Positions 1 to 8,941 of a stretch of 64,000 nt of DNA are shown here, in pieces. The notes below the pieces were generated by a model. The model was not told the origin of the DNA. It was given only the letters and a program-made list of their open reading frames with translations, and ran no database searches. The stretch's first letter is position 1. Each line of letters opens with the position of its first letter. The position numbers and the translations under genes were made by a program. The stretch lies in NCBI RefSeq assembly GCF_021129305.1, contig NZ_JAJOMB010000018.1:143318-207317 (forward strand), read 5' to 3'. The stretch is from Kineosporia babensis. Lineage in GTDB: Bacteria > Actinomycetota > Actinomycetes > Actinomycetales > Kineosporiaceae.

Positions 1-2
1 TC

Positions 3-1169
3 AGCACCGGAGACGTTTTCGCGCTGGCCAACGCCATCGCCTCAGCTATCGGCGGGGCGGTGATCATCGAGGACCCACAACGCCGGGTACTTGCCTACTC
101 CAACCTGCCCGACCAACTCACCGACGACGTCCGCAAGCACGGAATCCTCGGCCGCAGAGCACTCGACGGCCCCCTCACCGACGACATCTACCGCTCCGTC
201 ACCGACCGCAGCGACGCCGTTCGCGTCCGCGCCCCACAGCCAGACGTGGCCGACCGCCTGGCCATCGCGGTCCGGGCTGGGGGACACCTGCTCGGCACGA
301 TCTGGGCGATCAGCGACCGCCCGCTCCTGGTCACCGGCGCCGAACAGGTGCTGCAAGACGCCGCCCGAACCGCCGCACTGCACCTGCTGCGCCTGCGTAC
401 CCGCAAAGACCCTGAACGCCAGGCTCGCGCCGACCTTCTGCGCACCCTGCTGGATGGTTCAGCCACGCCCGCCAGCGCCCTGGGTCTGCACGCGCCGGTT
501 GCCCTGCTGGCCGTACAAAGCCTCAGCCTCGCCACCGACCTACGCCTGGTCAGCGCCCAGATCGACGACATCGTCAGCCTTTACGCCGACTCCTGGCATC
601 CCGGCGCGCCCACCCTCACTCACAACAACGTGGTCTACGCCCTGCTCCCGGTTCCTGACTCCGGCGCCCGGCAGCGTCTCGCCGCCGTGGCCCACGACCT
701 GGCCCGAGCCGTCCAACGCTCACTCGGCGCTCAGGTCGTCGTCGCCATCGGTCCTACCGCTGCACTGCTGACCGACGTGCCGCTCACCCGCCGAACCACC
801 GACCGAACCCTGCGCGTGCTCGCCCGCCCCGACACCGACCGTCAGGTGGCCCTGTCCGAGGAAGTCCGTAGCCGGATCCTGCTCCAGACCCTGGCCGAAC
901 AGGAGACGATCACGCACGACCTGCGTCTTGAACCGGTCAGCGCGATCGTCGAGCACGACCGGATCCACGGCACCGAGTACGCCCGCACCCTCACCGCCTG
1001 GTTCGCAGCCTTCGGCGACGCCACCCGGGTGGCCACCGACCTTGTCGTGCACGACAACACCGTGCGCTACCGGATCCGGCGGATCCAGGAACTGTTCGAC
1101 CTGCGCTTCGACGACCCGGACGACATGCTCTGCACCTGGTTGCAGCTGCGACTGGTGCTCAGCCGGTGA
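3..1169 (+). CDS. PucR/CdaR-family transcriptional regulator, 5' end outside window
   Basis: The reading frame is open from base 3, so the true start lies left of the window; the GTG at 60 is only an internal candidate. The visible part starts inside a GAF-like sensor region (IIEDPQRRVLAYSNL), continues through a GGDEF-like middle part (about residues 130-270) and ends in the helix-turn-helix typical of PucR/CdaR proteins (DNTVRYRIRRIQELF near the C-terminus). Family members sense small molecules, often purine or aromatic catabolites, and activate adjacent catabolic genes. The target would be upstream and is not visible. Family call is firm, ligand unknown. Confidence 0.85.
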   Translation, partial: STGDVFALANAIASAIGGAVIIEDPQRRVLAYSNLPDQLTDDVRKHGILGRRALDGPLTDDIYRSVTDRSDAVRVRAPQPDVADRLAIAVRAGGHLLGTIWAISDRPLLVTGAEQVLQDAARTAALHLLRLRTRKDPERQARADLLRTLLDGSATPASALGLHAPVALLAVQSLSLATDLRLVSAQIDDIVSLYADSWHPGAPTLTHNNVVYALLPVPDSGARQRLAAVAHDLARAVQRSLGAQVVVAIGPTAALLTDVPLTRRTTDRTLRVLARPDTDRQVALSEEVRSRILLQTLAEQETITHDLRLEPVSAIVEHDRIHGTEYARTLTAWFAAFGDATRVATDLVVHDNTVRYRIRRIQELFDLRFDDPDDMLCTWLQLRLVLSR

Positions 1170-1318
1170 AGCACCCAAACAGCCGGACCTGCTGTTCGTC
1201 CTCAAAGGGAGCGTCCAGGTCCCGGTGAGTGGGGCACCGCGATCCTTCCCTCCGCTCAAGGCTCCGGGTAGCGGCCACTAGCATCCTGTGAGGATCAGCA
1301 GGGAGCGTTGGGGTAGAT

Positions 1319-1912
1319 ATGTCTTCGGTGGAGCAGGGCGGGCGGCGGACCAGGCTGAGCCCGGAGCGTGAGGCCGAGCTGTACACCGCCGTGCTGGAGT
1401 TGCTGGGCGAGGTCGGCTACGAAGCGCTGACCATGCCCGGGGTCGCCGCGCGCTCACGTTCCAGCACGGCCACCCTGTATCGCCAGTGGGGTGGCAAGCC
1501 GGGCCTGGTCGCGGCCGCACTGATGCACCGTAGCCCGCTGCCGGACTTCTCGGACATCGACACCGGGTCGCTCCGCGAGGACCTGCTCGCGATGACGCTG
1601 CGGGTCCTGGCCATCGCGCCCGAGGTGCGCAAGCTGATGGCCGGGCTGGCGCACGCGGCGATGGCCGACCAGGACCTCGGAACGGCGATGCGGGCGAAGT
1701 TCGCGCAGCCGGGCGAGGTTGCGGTGCAGGAAGCGCTGCGCCGGGCGGAGATCCGGGGAGAGATCGCCCAGGGGCATCCTGCCGGGCAGTTCGCGGGTCA
1801 CCTGCTGATCGCGTTGACCATTGTGCTGCCCTCGCTCGACGGCCGGGAGCTGGATGCGGCGTACGTGGCCGAATTCCTTGATGTCGTGCTGATCCCGGCT
1901 TTCAGGGGCTAA
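1319..1912 (+). CDS. TetR-family repressor, probably of the FAD monooxygenase at 2299
   Basis: 197 residues with an N-terminal HTH (about 15-60; MPGVAARSRSSTATLYRQW) followed by an all-helical ligand-binding domain, the standard TetR length and plan. The ATG at 1319 follows a weak GGGGTAG. A short inverted repeat, ATCCT-GTG-AGGAT, lies at 1283-1295 ahead of the gene and could be part of its own control. The next gene on the same strand is a flavin monooxygenase preceded by two identical TetR-type palindromes, so I infer that this protein represses it. No effector can be named. Confidence 0.88.
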   Translation: MSSVEQGGRRTRLSPEREAELYTAVLELLGEVGYEALTMPGVAARSRSSTATLYRQWGGKPGLVAAALMHRSPLPDFSDIDTGSLREDLLAMTLRVLAIAPEVRKLMAGLAHAAMADQDLGTAMRAKFAQPGEVAVQEALRRAEIRGEIAQGHPAGQFAGHLLIALTIVLPSLDGRELDAAYVAEFLDVVLIPAFRG

Positions 1913-2185
1913 CGGGATCACACCGGGACGGCCGGGAGGCGGACTTGGTGTCCGAGCCGCTAGCTGCTGCGGCCGCGCATCTCGATCAGGTGGGCCGCCC
2001 TTGGAAGCGGACTTGGGTGGCCACCGCACTGGGTAGGTGACCCGACCGTGAGCGGGTCGCAGCCGGACCATGGGGTGGCCCAGTCGTCCCATGGCAGATG
2101 ACTGTCCAGCGTGGTGGACACCCAGTGCACCGGGGTGCTCAGGCGACCGGATCCCGGCCGGGCCCGTCCACCTCCCACCGGTGAC

Positions 2186-2244
2186 CGAAACGATTGCGTT
2201 TCGCTTCGTCTGACGTTAACTTCTTTCGAAACGACATCGTTTCG
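2186..2244 (+). promoter_or_regulatory. Paired TetR-type operator ahead of the FAD monooxygenase
   Basis: Two perfect palindromes of the same form, CGAAACG-N4-CGTTTCG, lie at 2186-2203 and 2227-2244. Their centres are 41 bp apart, about four helical turns, so two dimers would sit on the same face. They lie 55-113 bp upstream of the GTG at 2299. Only the 4-bp spacers differ (ATTG and ACAT). The arrangement is typical of a TetR operator, and the nearest TetR gene is directly upstream. The stretch from 1913 to 2185 holds no gene I can recognise. Confidence 0.75.
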
Positions 2245-2298
2245 TTTCGGTGGTTCGGCGGACTATTGGCCGCCGTTGACGACGGGCTGGAGCAGAAA

Positions 2299-3516
2299 GT
2301 GTCTGGAACTGGTGGTTCACCCCGCGCCCTGGTGGTCGGGCTGGGGATCTCGGGTATCGCGGCGGCGATCCGGCTACGGCAGGTCGGCTGGGAACCGGTG
2401 ATCGTCGAGCGGGCACCGCAGCGGCGTGCGGGCGGCTACTTCATCATGCTGTTCGGCTCGGGCGTGGCCTCGGCGCGCCGACTCGGGGTGCTGGACGCGA
2501 TCGGGGATCGCGGGGGCGAACAGGTCCGCTCGTGGGAGGTCGACCGCAGCGGCTGGCGGCGCCCGGGGATGGCGATGGGGCAGCTGGCCGGCGGGCCGCG
2601 GCCGTTGTTGCGGGGAGACGTGGAGAACGGGCTGTTCTCGATGCTCCCGGACGATGTCGAGATCCGCTTCAGCACCGTGCCCGACCAGATCGAGCAGGAA
2701 GCTTCCGGAGCGAAGGTCGTTCTGCGGGACCTGAACTCGGACACCCTCTCCACCGAGACGTTCGACCTGGTGATCGGCGCGGACGGACTGCATTCCACGG
2801 TGCGGCGGCTGGCCTTCGGTGACCAGTCCTTCCTGCGCCCGCTGAACTACATGATCGCGGCCACGCTCCTGGACCGGCCGGTGGACGGGTTCGGCCTCTC
2901 CGAAGGACTGGTGCTGTCCGAACCCGGCCGTTCCGTCACCGCTTTCCCGTTCCGCGACCACGCGCCGAGCCTGCTGATGACCTACCGCACCCGCGATCCG
3001 CAGGCCGAGCTCGCCCGCAAACCGATCGAGGCCCTGCGGGCGGCGTTCGGTCCGGAGCCGGCCGGCGATCTGCTGGATGGGCTCTTCGACCGATACGAGC
3101 AGGCTTCGAGCTCGCTGTTCGACTCGGTGCAGCAGGTGCGGATGCCCTCGTGGTACCGCGGCCGGGTGGTCCTGCTCGGCGATGCGGCCTGGTGCCTGAC
3201 GCTGTACTCGGGCATGGGCGCCTCCAGCGGCATCGCCGGCGCCGAGGTGCTCGGGACCATGCTCGAACGGCATCCCGGCAAACCGTCCGCCGCACTCTGG
3301 GAATGGGAACGGCACATGAGGCCTTTCATCGCCGGTCATCAGGCCTCGGCCTTGGCCGACCGGCGGATCTTCGTGGCCCAGGACCGTCGCGAGCACCTGA
3401 TGCGGGCCGGGATGATGCGGCTGATGCAGGTTCCGGTGGCCCGCAGGGCGATGGGCCGGATGATGGCCAACAACAAGAGCATGGCCGCCAAGAACGTCGA
3501 CATGGCCCGGGCCTGA
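2299..3516 (+). CDS. FAD-dependent monooxygenase (class A flavoprotein hydroxylase)
   Basis: 405 residues from the GTG at 2299, chosen because GGAG sits six bases upstream and the FAD fingerprint follows at once; the longer TTG-started frame from 2194 would begin inside an operator. Visible motifs are the Rossmann GLGISG near residue 15, the DG motif (IGADGLHSTVRRL) near 155, and the GD motif (VVLLGDAAWCLTLYSGMG) near 295, which together define class A flavin monooxygenases. Relatives hydroxylate aromatic or polyketide substrates and some inactivate antibiotics. Control by the upstream TetR is inferred from the paired operator. The substrate is unknown. Confidence 0.85.
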   Translation: MSGTGGSPRALVVGLGISGIAAAIRLRQVGWEPVIVERAPQRRAGGYFIMLFGSGVASARRLGVLDAIGDRGGEQVRSWEVDRSGWRRPGMAMGQLAGGPRPLLRGDVENGLFSMLPDDVEIRFSTVPDQIEQEASGAKVVLRDLNSDTLSTETFDLVIGADGLHSTVRRLAFGDQSFLRPLNYMIAATLLDRPVDGFGLSEGLVLSEPGRSVTAFPFRDHAPSLLMTYRTRDPQAELARKPIEALRAAFGPEPAGDLLDGLFDRYEQASSSLFDSVQQVRMPSWYRGRVVLLGDAAWCLTLYSGMGASSGIAGAEVLGTMLERHPGKPSAALWEWERHMRPFIAGHQASALADRRIFVAQDRREHLMRAGMMRLMQVPVARRAMGRMMANNKSMAAKNVDMARA

Positions 3517-3602
3517 AGCAGTACACGCCCGGGCCGGCTGCAGCGACATCTACTGCGCCGGTGGGATGCCAGGACCCACCCCGCGATTCTAGGGTCACAG
3601 GC

Positions 3603-4829
3603 GTGGTCGTCCTTCGCCGAGCCGTCAGGCATTTCCTCCGTCAGCACCCGGTCCGGGCCGATCTGCTGCTGGGCCTTGCGGTCGCCCTGTTCTTCACGCT
3701 CGTGGTGCGGCACTTCCCGGAGCGGCCGGCGATCACTGGCCCGCTAGGTTTCGAAGACCTGGTCGTGGCACTGGCCACGGTTGCCGTGATCGGTGCGCGA
3801 CGGCTGTGGCCCGGACCGCTGCTGATCCTGGCAACGTTGTGCGCCGTGGCCGGTATCGCGGCGGGCCAGACTCCCCGGCCGCCCTACCTGATCGTGCCGG
3901 TGATCCTGGCCTACAGCGCGGCGGTTCAGGGGCGCCGGCGCAGCACGTGGTCGCTGATCGGCCTGTCCGCCGGGCTCCAGTACCTGGCCAACCTGGCCCT
4001 CGGCGACGGTGGGGTGCTGGCCGCGCAGAACCTGGTCGTCGTGGCGTGGATGGGCCTGGCCGCCGCCACCGGCGGTGCGATCCGCAATCGCCGGGCCTAC
4101 CTGCTGGCCATGGAGGAAAGGGCGCTGCGGGCCGAGCGCACCCGCGAGCAGGAGGCCGAACGGCGGGTGCTGCAGGAGAGGATGCGGATCGCCCGGGAAC
4201 TGCACGATGTCGTCGCGCATCACATCGCGGTGATCAGCGTGCAGGCGGGCGTGGCCACGCATGCCGCGGTGCGGGGCCCGGAGCACCTGAACCCGGCCCT
4301 GGGGCACATCCGGCGCTCGTGCGACGTCGTGATCGAGGAACTGGCCTCGGTGGTCGGCCTGCTGCGGGGCGGCTCGGCCCAGGCGACGGTCGAGCCTGTC
4401 CCGGGCCTGGCACAACTACGTCAGCTGATCGAGGAGTGCCGCAGTACCGGTCTGGACGTCACGCTGGAACACCAGGGTCTGCCGCCGCAACTACCGGCGA
4501 TCAGCGACCTGGCCGCCTACCGGATCGTCCAGGAGGCCCTGACCAACGCCCGCAAGTACGGCGACGGCTCGGCCGATGTCCGGCTCACCAGCCTTCCGGG
4601 AAAACTGCAGCTGGTGGTCTGCAACCGGGTCGAAAACGGTCAAAAGCATCAACCTGGATCGGGTTTCGGCTTGCTCGGGATGCGCGAGCGGGCGGTGAGC
4701 GCGGGCGGCACGCTGACCGTTCAGGACGGTCCCGGTGGGCTCTTCACGATCAATGCCGAGCTACCGGTCCCGGCCGACCTCACACCCACCGCCGGCCGGG
4801 CACCGGCTACAGCGCTTCCCCGATCTTGA
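3603..4829 (+). CDS. NarL-type two-component sensor histidine kinase
   Basis: 408 residues from the GTG at 3603. The N-terminal half has four to five hydrophobic membrane segments (about residues 20-155). After a coiled stretch comes the HisKA_3 dimerisation box (RMRIARELHDVVAHH, His near 204), then an HATPase_c domain with its N box (AYRIVQEALTNARKYG) and a G box (GSGFGLLGMRERA). This is the plan of actinobacterial DesK/LiaS-like kinases that phosphorylate NarL-type regulators. The partner is the convergent gene at 4807-5475, with which it shares 23 bp at the 3' ends. The pair lies beside an RND transporter and probably controls it. Confidence 0.9.
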   Translation: MVVLRRAVRHFLRQHPVRADLLLGLAVALFFTLVVRHFPERPAITGPLGFEDLVVALATVAVIGARRLWPGPLLILATLCAVAGIAAGQTPRPPYLIVPVILAYSAAVQGRRRSTWSLIGLSAGLQYLANLALGDGGVLAAQNLVVVAWMGLAAATGGAIRNRRAYLLAMEERALRAERTREQEAERRVLQERMRIARELHDVVAHHIAVISVQAGVATHAAVRGPEHLNPALGHIRRSCDVVIEELASVVGLLRGGSAQATVEPVPGLAQLRQLIEECRSTGLDVTLEHQGLPPQLPAISDLAAYRIVQEALTNARKYGDGSADVRLTSLPGKLQLVVCNRVENGQKHQPGSGFGLLGMRERAVSAGGTLTVQDGPGGLFTINAELPVPADLTPTAGRAPATALPRS

Positions 4830-5475
4830 CCAGACCGTTCTGGTAGGCCAGGACCACCAGCTGTGCGCGCTCGCGCACCTGCAGCTTGGTCATCGAGCGG
4901 TTCACGTGGGTCTTGACCGTGAGCGGTGACAGGAAAAGCTTTTCGGCGATGTCCTGGTTGGTCAGCCCTTGCGCCACCCAGGCCAGGATCTCGCGCTCGC
5001 GTTCGGTCAGGACCGCCAGGGCATCGGATTTCGGCTGGTTGTGCGCCACTTCGGTGAAGCGGCTGATCAGCCCGCGAGTGGCGCGTGGTGACAGCAGAGC
5101 ATCACCGGCGGCGACCACCCGGACGGCCTGGAGCAGATCGTCCGGTGCGACGTTCTTGCCGAGAAAACCGCTGGCCCCCGAACGCAGCGCCTCCAGCACG
5201 TACTCGTCGGCCTCGAACGTAGTCAGCACGATGATGTGCACGTCGGCCAGGGCAGCCTGCCCGGTGATCGCCCGGGTGGCGCTCAGCCCGTCCATCGTCG
5301 GCATCCGGATGTCCATCAGCACCACGTCCGGCTTCAGTTCGCTGCTCAGCCGGACCGCTTCGGCACCGTCGTCGGCCTCCCCGACCACCTCGATGTCGTC
5401 CGACATACCGATCAGCGCGGCGAAACCGGAGCGGATCAGGCCCTGGTCGTCGGCCAGCAGGACACGGATGGTCAT
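4807..5475 (-). CDS. NarL/FixJ-family response regulator
   Basis: 222 residues. The receiver domain (1-120) has the acidic pair in LLADDQ, the phospho-acceptor Asp in VVLMDIRMP and the conserved Lys in FLGKN. The LuxR-type HTH at the C-terminus reads LTEREREILAWVAQGLTNQDIAEKL in part, followed by SPLTVKTHV. The gene lies tail to tail with its presumed kinase and overlaps it by 23 bp, an unusual layout because kinase and regulator genes normally run in the same direction. Its 5' end faces the RND transporter gene across 210 bp, so that interval is the likely binding region. Confidence 0.92.
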   Translation of the reverse strand: MTIRVLLADDQGLIRSGFAALIGMSDDIEVVGEADDGAEAVRLSSELKPDVVLMDIRMPTMDGLSATRAITGQAALADVHIIVLTTFEADEYVLEALRSGASGFLGKNVAPDDLLQAVRVVAAGDALLSPRATRGLISRFTEVAHNQPKSDALAVLTEREREILAWVAQGLTNQDIAEKLFLSPLTVKTHVNRSMTKLQVRERAQLVVLAYQNGLVKIGEAL

Positions 5476-5685
5476 GAAAGTGCTCCGAACGTCGGGACGG
5501 GATCGCCCGCCAGCATAGGTGGACCCGGAGCCCGGATCGCCGATGGTGGGCCGAATACCGCGCCTGCAGTACGGCGGGCGGGTTTCTCCCGGCACATTGC
5601 CACGACGGCGGGACGCGTGAGCAGGCCGGCCTTGGCCAGCATCGAGAACGTCATCCCCGTCTGGAAAGTCCTGGAGAACCTTGCC

Positions 5686-8600
5686 GTGATCAGACTTACG
5701 CAGATCAGTCTGCGCAACCGTGCCGTGATAGCTCTGCTGACCCTGCTGGTCACGGTGGGTGGGGTGATCTCCGCCCTGTCGCTGAAGCAGGAGTTGCTGC
5801 CGTCGTTCTCGGCCCCGCAGATGTCGGTGCTGACCACGGTTCCCGGGGCCAGCCCGGAGATTCTGGACGAGGAGGTGGCGGTGCCGCTGTCGGCGGCGCT
5901 GGGCCGGGTGGACGGGGTCACCGGCGTCACTGCGGTCTCCTCGACCAGCGTCTCGTCCATCGCGATTTCCACCGACTACGGCCTGGACGAGGCCGAGCTC
6001 ACCACCGATCTGGAAGCAGCGATCGAGAGTGTTCGCGCCGGCCTGCCTTCGGGGGCCGAACCGGAGCTCAGCGCAGGCAGTCTCGACGACATGCCGGTGA
6101 TCTCCCTGACCGTCTCCTCGCCGGACGCGCCCGATGTGCTCAGCGCGAAACTGGCCGACAGCGTGGTGCCCGATCTGGAGGCGGTGGAGGGAACCCGGGA
6201 GGTGACCATCAGCGGCGGCCAGTCCCAAGAACTTCTGATCAGCCCGGACCCCGCGAAGCTGGCCCGGGCCGGGCTCACCAGCGCCGACATCACCACCGCG
6301 CTGCAGAGCAACGGTTCGCCGCTGCCGGCCGGAAGCGTCTCCTCCGACGGCGAGCAGCTGGCCGTCACCGCCGGCAGCGTGCTGAGCAGCGTGAAGCAGA
6401 TCGAGAACCTGCCGCTGATCGGGGCGAACGGAACGGCCACCCTGGGCGACGTGGCCACGGTCGAGGTCCAGGACGCCGAGGCCACCTCGATCACCCGGAC
6501 CAACGGTGAGAAGGCCCTCTCGATCGGGATCACCGCGACCAGCGATGCCGACGTGGTCGCCCTGTCCGACGCGGTGACCGAGCTGCTGCCCGGCCTGGAG
6601 GCAGACCTCGGCGAGGGCGCCGCGATCACCGTGGCCAGCGACCAGGGACCCTACATCGCCGAGTCGATCGAGCACCTGGCCGTGGAGGGCGGGCTGGGCC
6701 TGCTGTTCGCCGTCGTGGTGATCCTGGTGTTCCTGTTCTCCGCCCGCTCGACCCTGGTGACGGCGATCTCGATCCCGATGTCGATCCTGGTCACCTTCGT
6801 CGGCCTGTACCTGTGGGGCTACTCGCTGAACATCCTCACCCTGGGTGCGCTGACCATCGCGATCGGCCGGGTGGTGGACGACTCGATCGTGGTGATCGAG
6901 AACATCAAACGGCACCTCGAACTCGGCGAGGACAAGCTCGCCGCGATCCTCGGCGCGGTCCGGGAGGTCGCCGCCGCGGTCACCGCCTCCACCCTGACCA
7001 CGGTCCTCGTGTTCCTGCCGATCGCCCTGGTCGGCGGGATGGTCGGCGAGCTGTTCCGGCCCTTCTCTCTCACCGTCACGATCGCCATGCTGTCCTCGCT
7101 GCTGGTCTCCCTGACCATCGTCCCGGTCCTGGCCTACTGGTTCCTGAAGGTCCCGCAGGGGCCGGCCCGGCCGGTGTCCGAAGAGGAACCCAACCGCCTG
7201 CAGAAGGCGTACCTGCCGCTGCTCAAGGCGACCCTGCGTCGTCCATTGGTGGTTCTGCTGGCCTCGATCGTGCTGCTGGGCGCCTCCCTGTCGCTGCTGC
7301 CCCGGCTCAGCGTCGAGTTCATCGGCAGCACCGGCGAGAACAGCGTGACCGCCACCCAGAGCTTCGACTCCAGCCTCAGCCTGGAACAGGTCACCGAGCA
7401 GGTGGCCCTGACCGAGAAGGCGGTCCGGGCGGCCGAAGGAGTCCAGGACGTCCTGGTCACCGCCAGTCTGGCCGGCGCTTCTGGCGCGACCGGCGGCGGG
7501 ATGCCCGGCCCGCCCGGCTCCGGGACCTCCGGGGACACCACCGCGAACTTCACCATCACGACCGATGAATCAGAGGACGTCGGCACCGTCCAGGATGCAA
7601 TTCAGCAGCAGGTCGACACCTTGCCGGCCGCCGACGAGATCAGCCTCGGCGCCGACGGGGGAGGACTCGGCAGTTCCACCGTGGACGTGGTGATCACCGC
7701 CAACGACGAGCAGTCGCTGGACACCGCGGCCGCCCTGCTCATCGAGGCGCTGACCGACGTCCCGGACACCACGGACATCACCAACGACCGCTCCGCCGAC
7801 CAGCCGTCCGTCGAGGTGGTCGTCGACCGCCAGGCCGCCGCCGGGCACGGACTCAGCGAGCAGGCCGTGACCGGGATGGTGGCCGCCGCGATCAGCCCGG
7901 GCGCAGCCGGTTCCGTCACCATCGAGGGCACCCAACTGGCCATCTACGTCGACGCGGGCCAGGACGTCTCCAATCTGCACCGCTTGGAGACGATGCAGCT
8001 GATGCCCGGCGTGGCGCTGAACGACATCGCCGAGGTGCGGGAGGTCACCACCCCGGCCAGCGTCAGCCGCGAAGACGGCTCCCTGGTCGCGACGGTCGCC
8101 CTGACCCCGGCCGAAGGCAAGCTCGGCGACGTGCAGAACGCTGCCCAGGACCGGATCGACGGCGTGGACCTGCCCGACGGCGTCCAGGTGGAACTCGGCG
8201 GGGCCAGCGAACAGCAGAGCGAGGCGTTCAGCTCGCTCGGCCTGGCCATGCTGATCGCCGTCGGCCTGATCTTCGTCCTGCTGGTGGCGATCCTGCGCTC
8301 GCTGCTGCAGCCGCTGATCCTGATGGTGTCGATCCCCTTCGCCGCGATCGGCGCGATCGTGCTGCTGTTCGTCACCGGGACCCCGCTGGGGGTGGCCGCG
8401 CTGATCGGGATGCTCATGCTGATCGGCATCGTGGTGACCAACGCGATCGTCCTGATGGACCTGATCAACCAGTACCGCGACCGGGGGATGAGCGTGGCCC
8501 AGGCGGTCGAGGAGGGTGCCGGCCGGCGGGTGCGGCCGATCGTGATGACGGCCCTGGCCACCATCTTCGCGCTGTTGCCGATGGCTCTGGGGGTGACCGG

Positions 8601-8772
8601 CGGCAGTGGGTTCATCTCCCAGGCGCTGGCCGTGGTGGTGATCGGTGGTCTGTTCTCCTCCACCGCCCTGACCCTGCTGCTGGTGCCTGCCCTGTACGAA
8701 CTCGTCGAACGCCGCCGGGAGCGCAAGGACGACCTGCCGGTCGTGCCCGAGAAGGAGCCGGTGACCGTGTGA
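5686..8772 (+). CDS. RND-family (HAE1/AcrB-like) efflux transporter
   Basis: 1028 residues from the GTG at 5686 (GGAG nine bases upstream; the frame runs open upstream but without homology). The N-terminal segment RLTQISLRNRAVIALL enters the first membrane helix. Two large extracytoplasmic loops and two blocks of membrane helices follow, with the RND signature IGRVVDDSIVVIENI near residue 400 and a second core (IGIVVTNAIVLMDLIN) near 920. The length matches proton-driven RND pumps. In Gram-positive bacteria these export lipids or drugs without an outer-membrane channel. It diverges from the response regulator and is probably its target. The last 30 codons and the downstream hairpin recur in diverged form at 30571-30706. 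Confidence 0.92.
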   Translation: MIRLTQISLRNRAVIALLTLLVTVGGVISALSLKQELLPSFSAPQMSVLTTVPGASPEILDEEVAVPLSAALGRVDGVTGVTAVSSTSVSSIAISTDYGLDEAELTTDLEAAIESVRAGLPSGAEPELSAGSLDDMPVISLTVSSPDAPDVLSAKLADSVVPDLEAVEGTREVTISGGQSQELLISPDPAKLARAGLTSADITTALQSNGSPLPAGSVSSDGEQLAVTAGSVLSSVKQIENLPLIGANGTATLGDVATVEVQDAEATSITRTNGEKALSIGITATSDADVVALSDAVTELLPGLEADLGEGAAITVASDQGPYIAESIEHLAVEGGLGLLFAVVVILVFLFSARSTLVTAISIPMSILVTFVGLYLWGYSLNILTLGALTIAIGRVVDDSIVVIENIKRHLELGEDKLAAILGAVREVAAAVTASTLTTVLVFLPIALVGGMVGELFRPFSLTVTIAMLSSLLVSLTIVPVLAYWFLKVPQGPARPVSEEEPNRLQKAYLPLLKATLRRPLVVLLASIVLLGASLSLLPRLSVEFIGSTGENSVTATQSFDSSLSLEQVTEQVALTEKAVRAAEGVQDVLVTASLAGASGATGGGMPGPPGSGTSGDTTANFTITTDESEDVGTVQDAIQQQVDTLPAADEISLGADGGGLGSSTVDVVITANDEQSLDTAAALLIEALTDVPDTTDITNDRSADQPSVEVVVDRQAAAGHGLSEQAVTGMVAAAISPGAAGSVTIEGTQLAIYVDAGQDVSNLHRLETMQLMPGVALNDIAEVREVTTPASVSREDGSLVATVALTPAEGKLGDVQNAAQDRIDGVDLPDGVQVELGGASEQQSEAFSSLGLAMLIAVGLIFVLLVAILRSLLQPLILMVSIPFAAIGAIVLLFVTGTPLGVAALIGMLMLIGIVVTNAIVLMDLINQYRDRGMSVAQAVEEGAGRRVRPIVMTALATIFALLPMALGVTGGSGFISQALAVVVIGGLFSSTALTLLLVPALYELVERRRERKDDLPVVPEKEPVTV

Positions 8773-8856
8773 ACGAGTACCGGGTGAGCAGGCCTCGATC
8801 CTGCTCACCCGGTCAGGGCCGGCCGGTACGGATCGGTGAGGATCATCGGAGTCCGG
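8680..8856 (+). repeat. RND 3' end / Fic 3'-end junction, copy A (paired with 30571-30745)
   Basis: This stretch covers the last 30 codons of the RND gene, its hairpin, and 34 bp that read on the minus strand as the C-terminal codons of a Fic protein (RTPMILTDPYRP, followed here by no stop). The same order recurs at 30571-30745, where the Fic gene is whole and the RND gene is only this 3' tail. Over the 93 coding bases I count 11 differences (88% identity). An extra GGCC in this copy shifts the Fic frame. Confidence 0.85.
8779..8813 (+). terminator. Strong hairpin after the RND gene
   Basis: A perfect 14-bp stem (ACCGGGTGAGCAGG and its complement, 8779-8792 and 8800-8813) with a 7-nt loop begins six bases after the stop codon. 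No T-tract follows, which is common in high-GC actinobacteria. A near-identical hairpin stands at 30672-30706. Confidence 0.8.
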
Positions 8857-8941
8857 ATTGACGCTGCGTCATGGTGGTGGTCCGCTCAAGCCGGTGGGCC
8901 CGGGTGCCGATCTTGCGTTCGGCCGGGGTAACGGGGGAGTG

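Noticed and set aside
1913..2185. Possible protein fragment on the minus strand (VHWVSTTLDSHLPWDDW)
   Set aside because: The peptide looks protein-like, but I recognise no family, the frame is short and it has no clear start or stop context.
5476..6915. Long minus-strand frame running into the response regulator from inside the RND gene
   Set aside because: It is the antisense of RND coding sequence, rich in Gln, His and Gly with no family motif; the regulator itself starts at ATG 5475.
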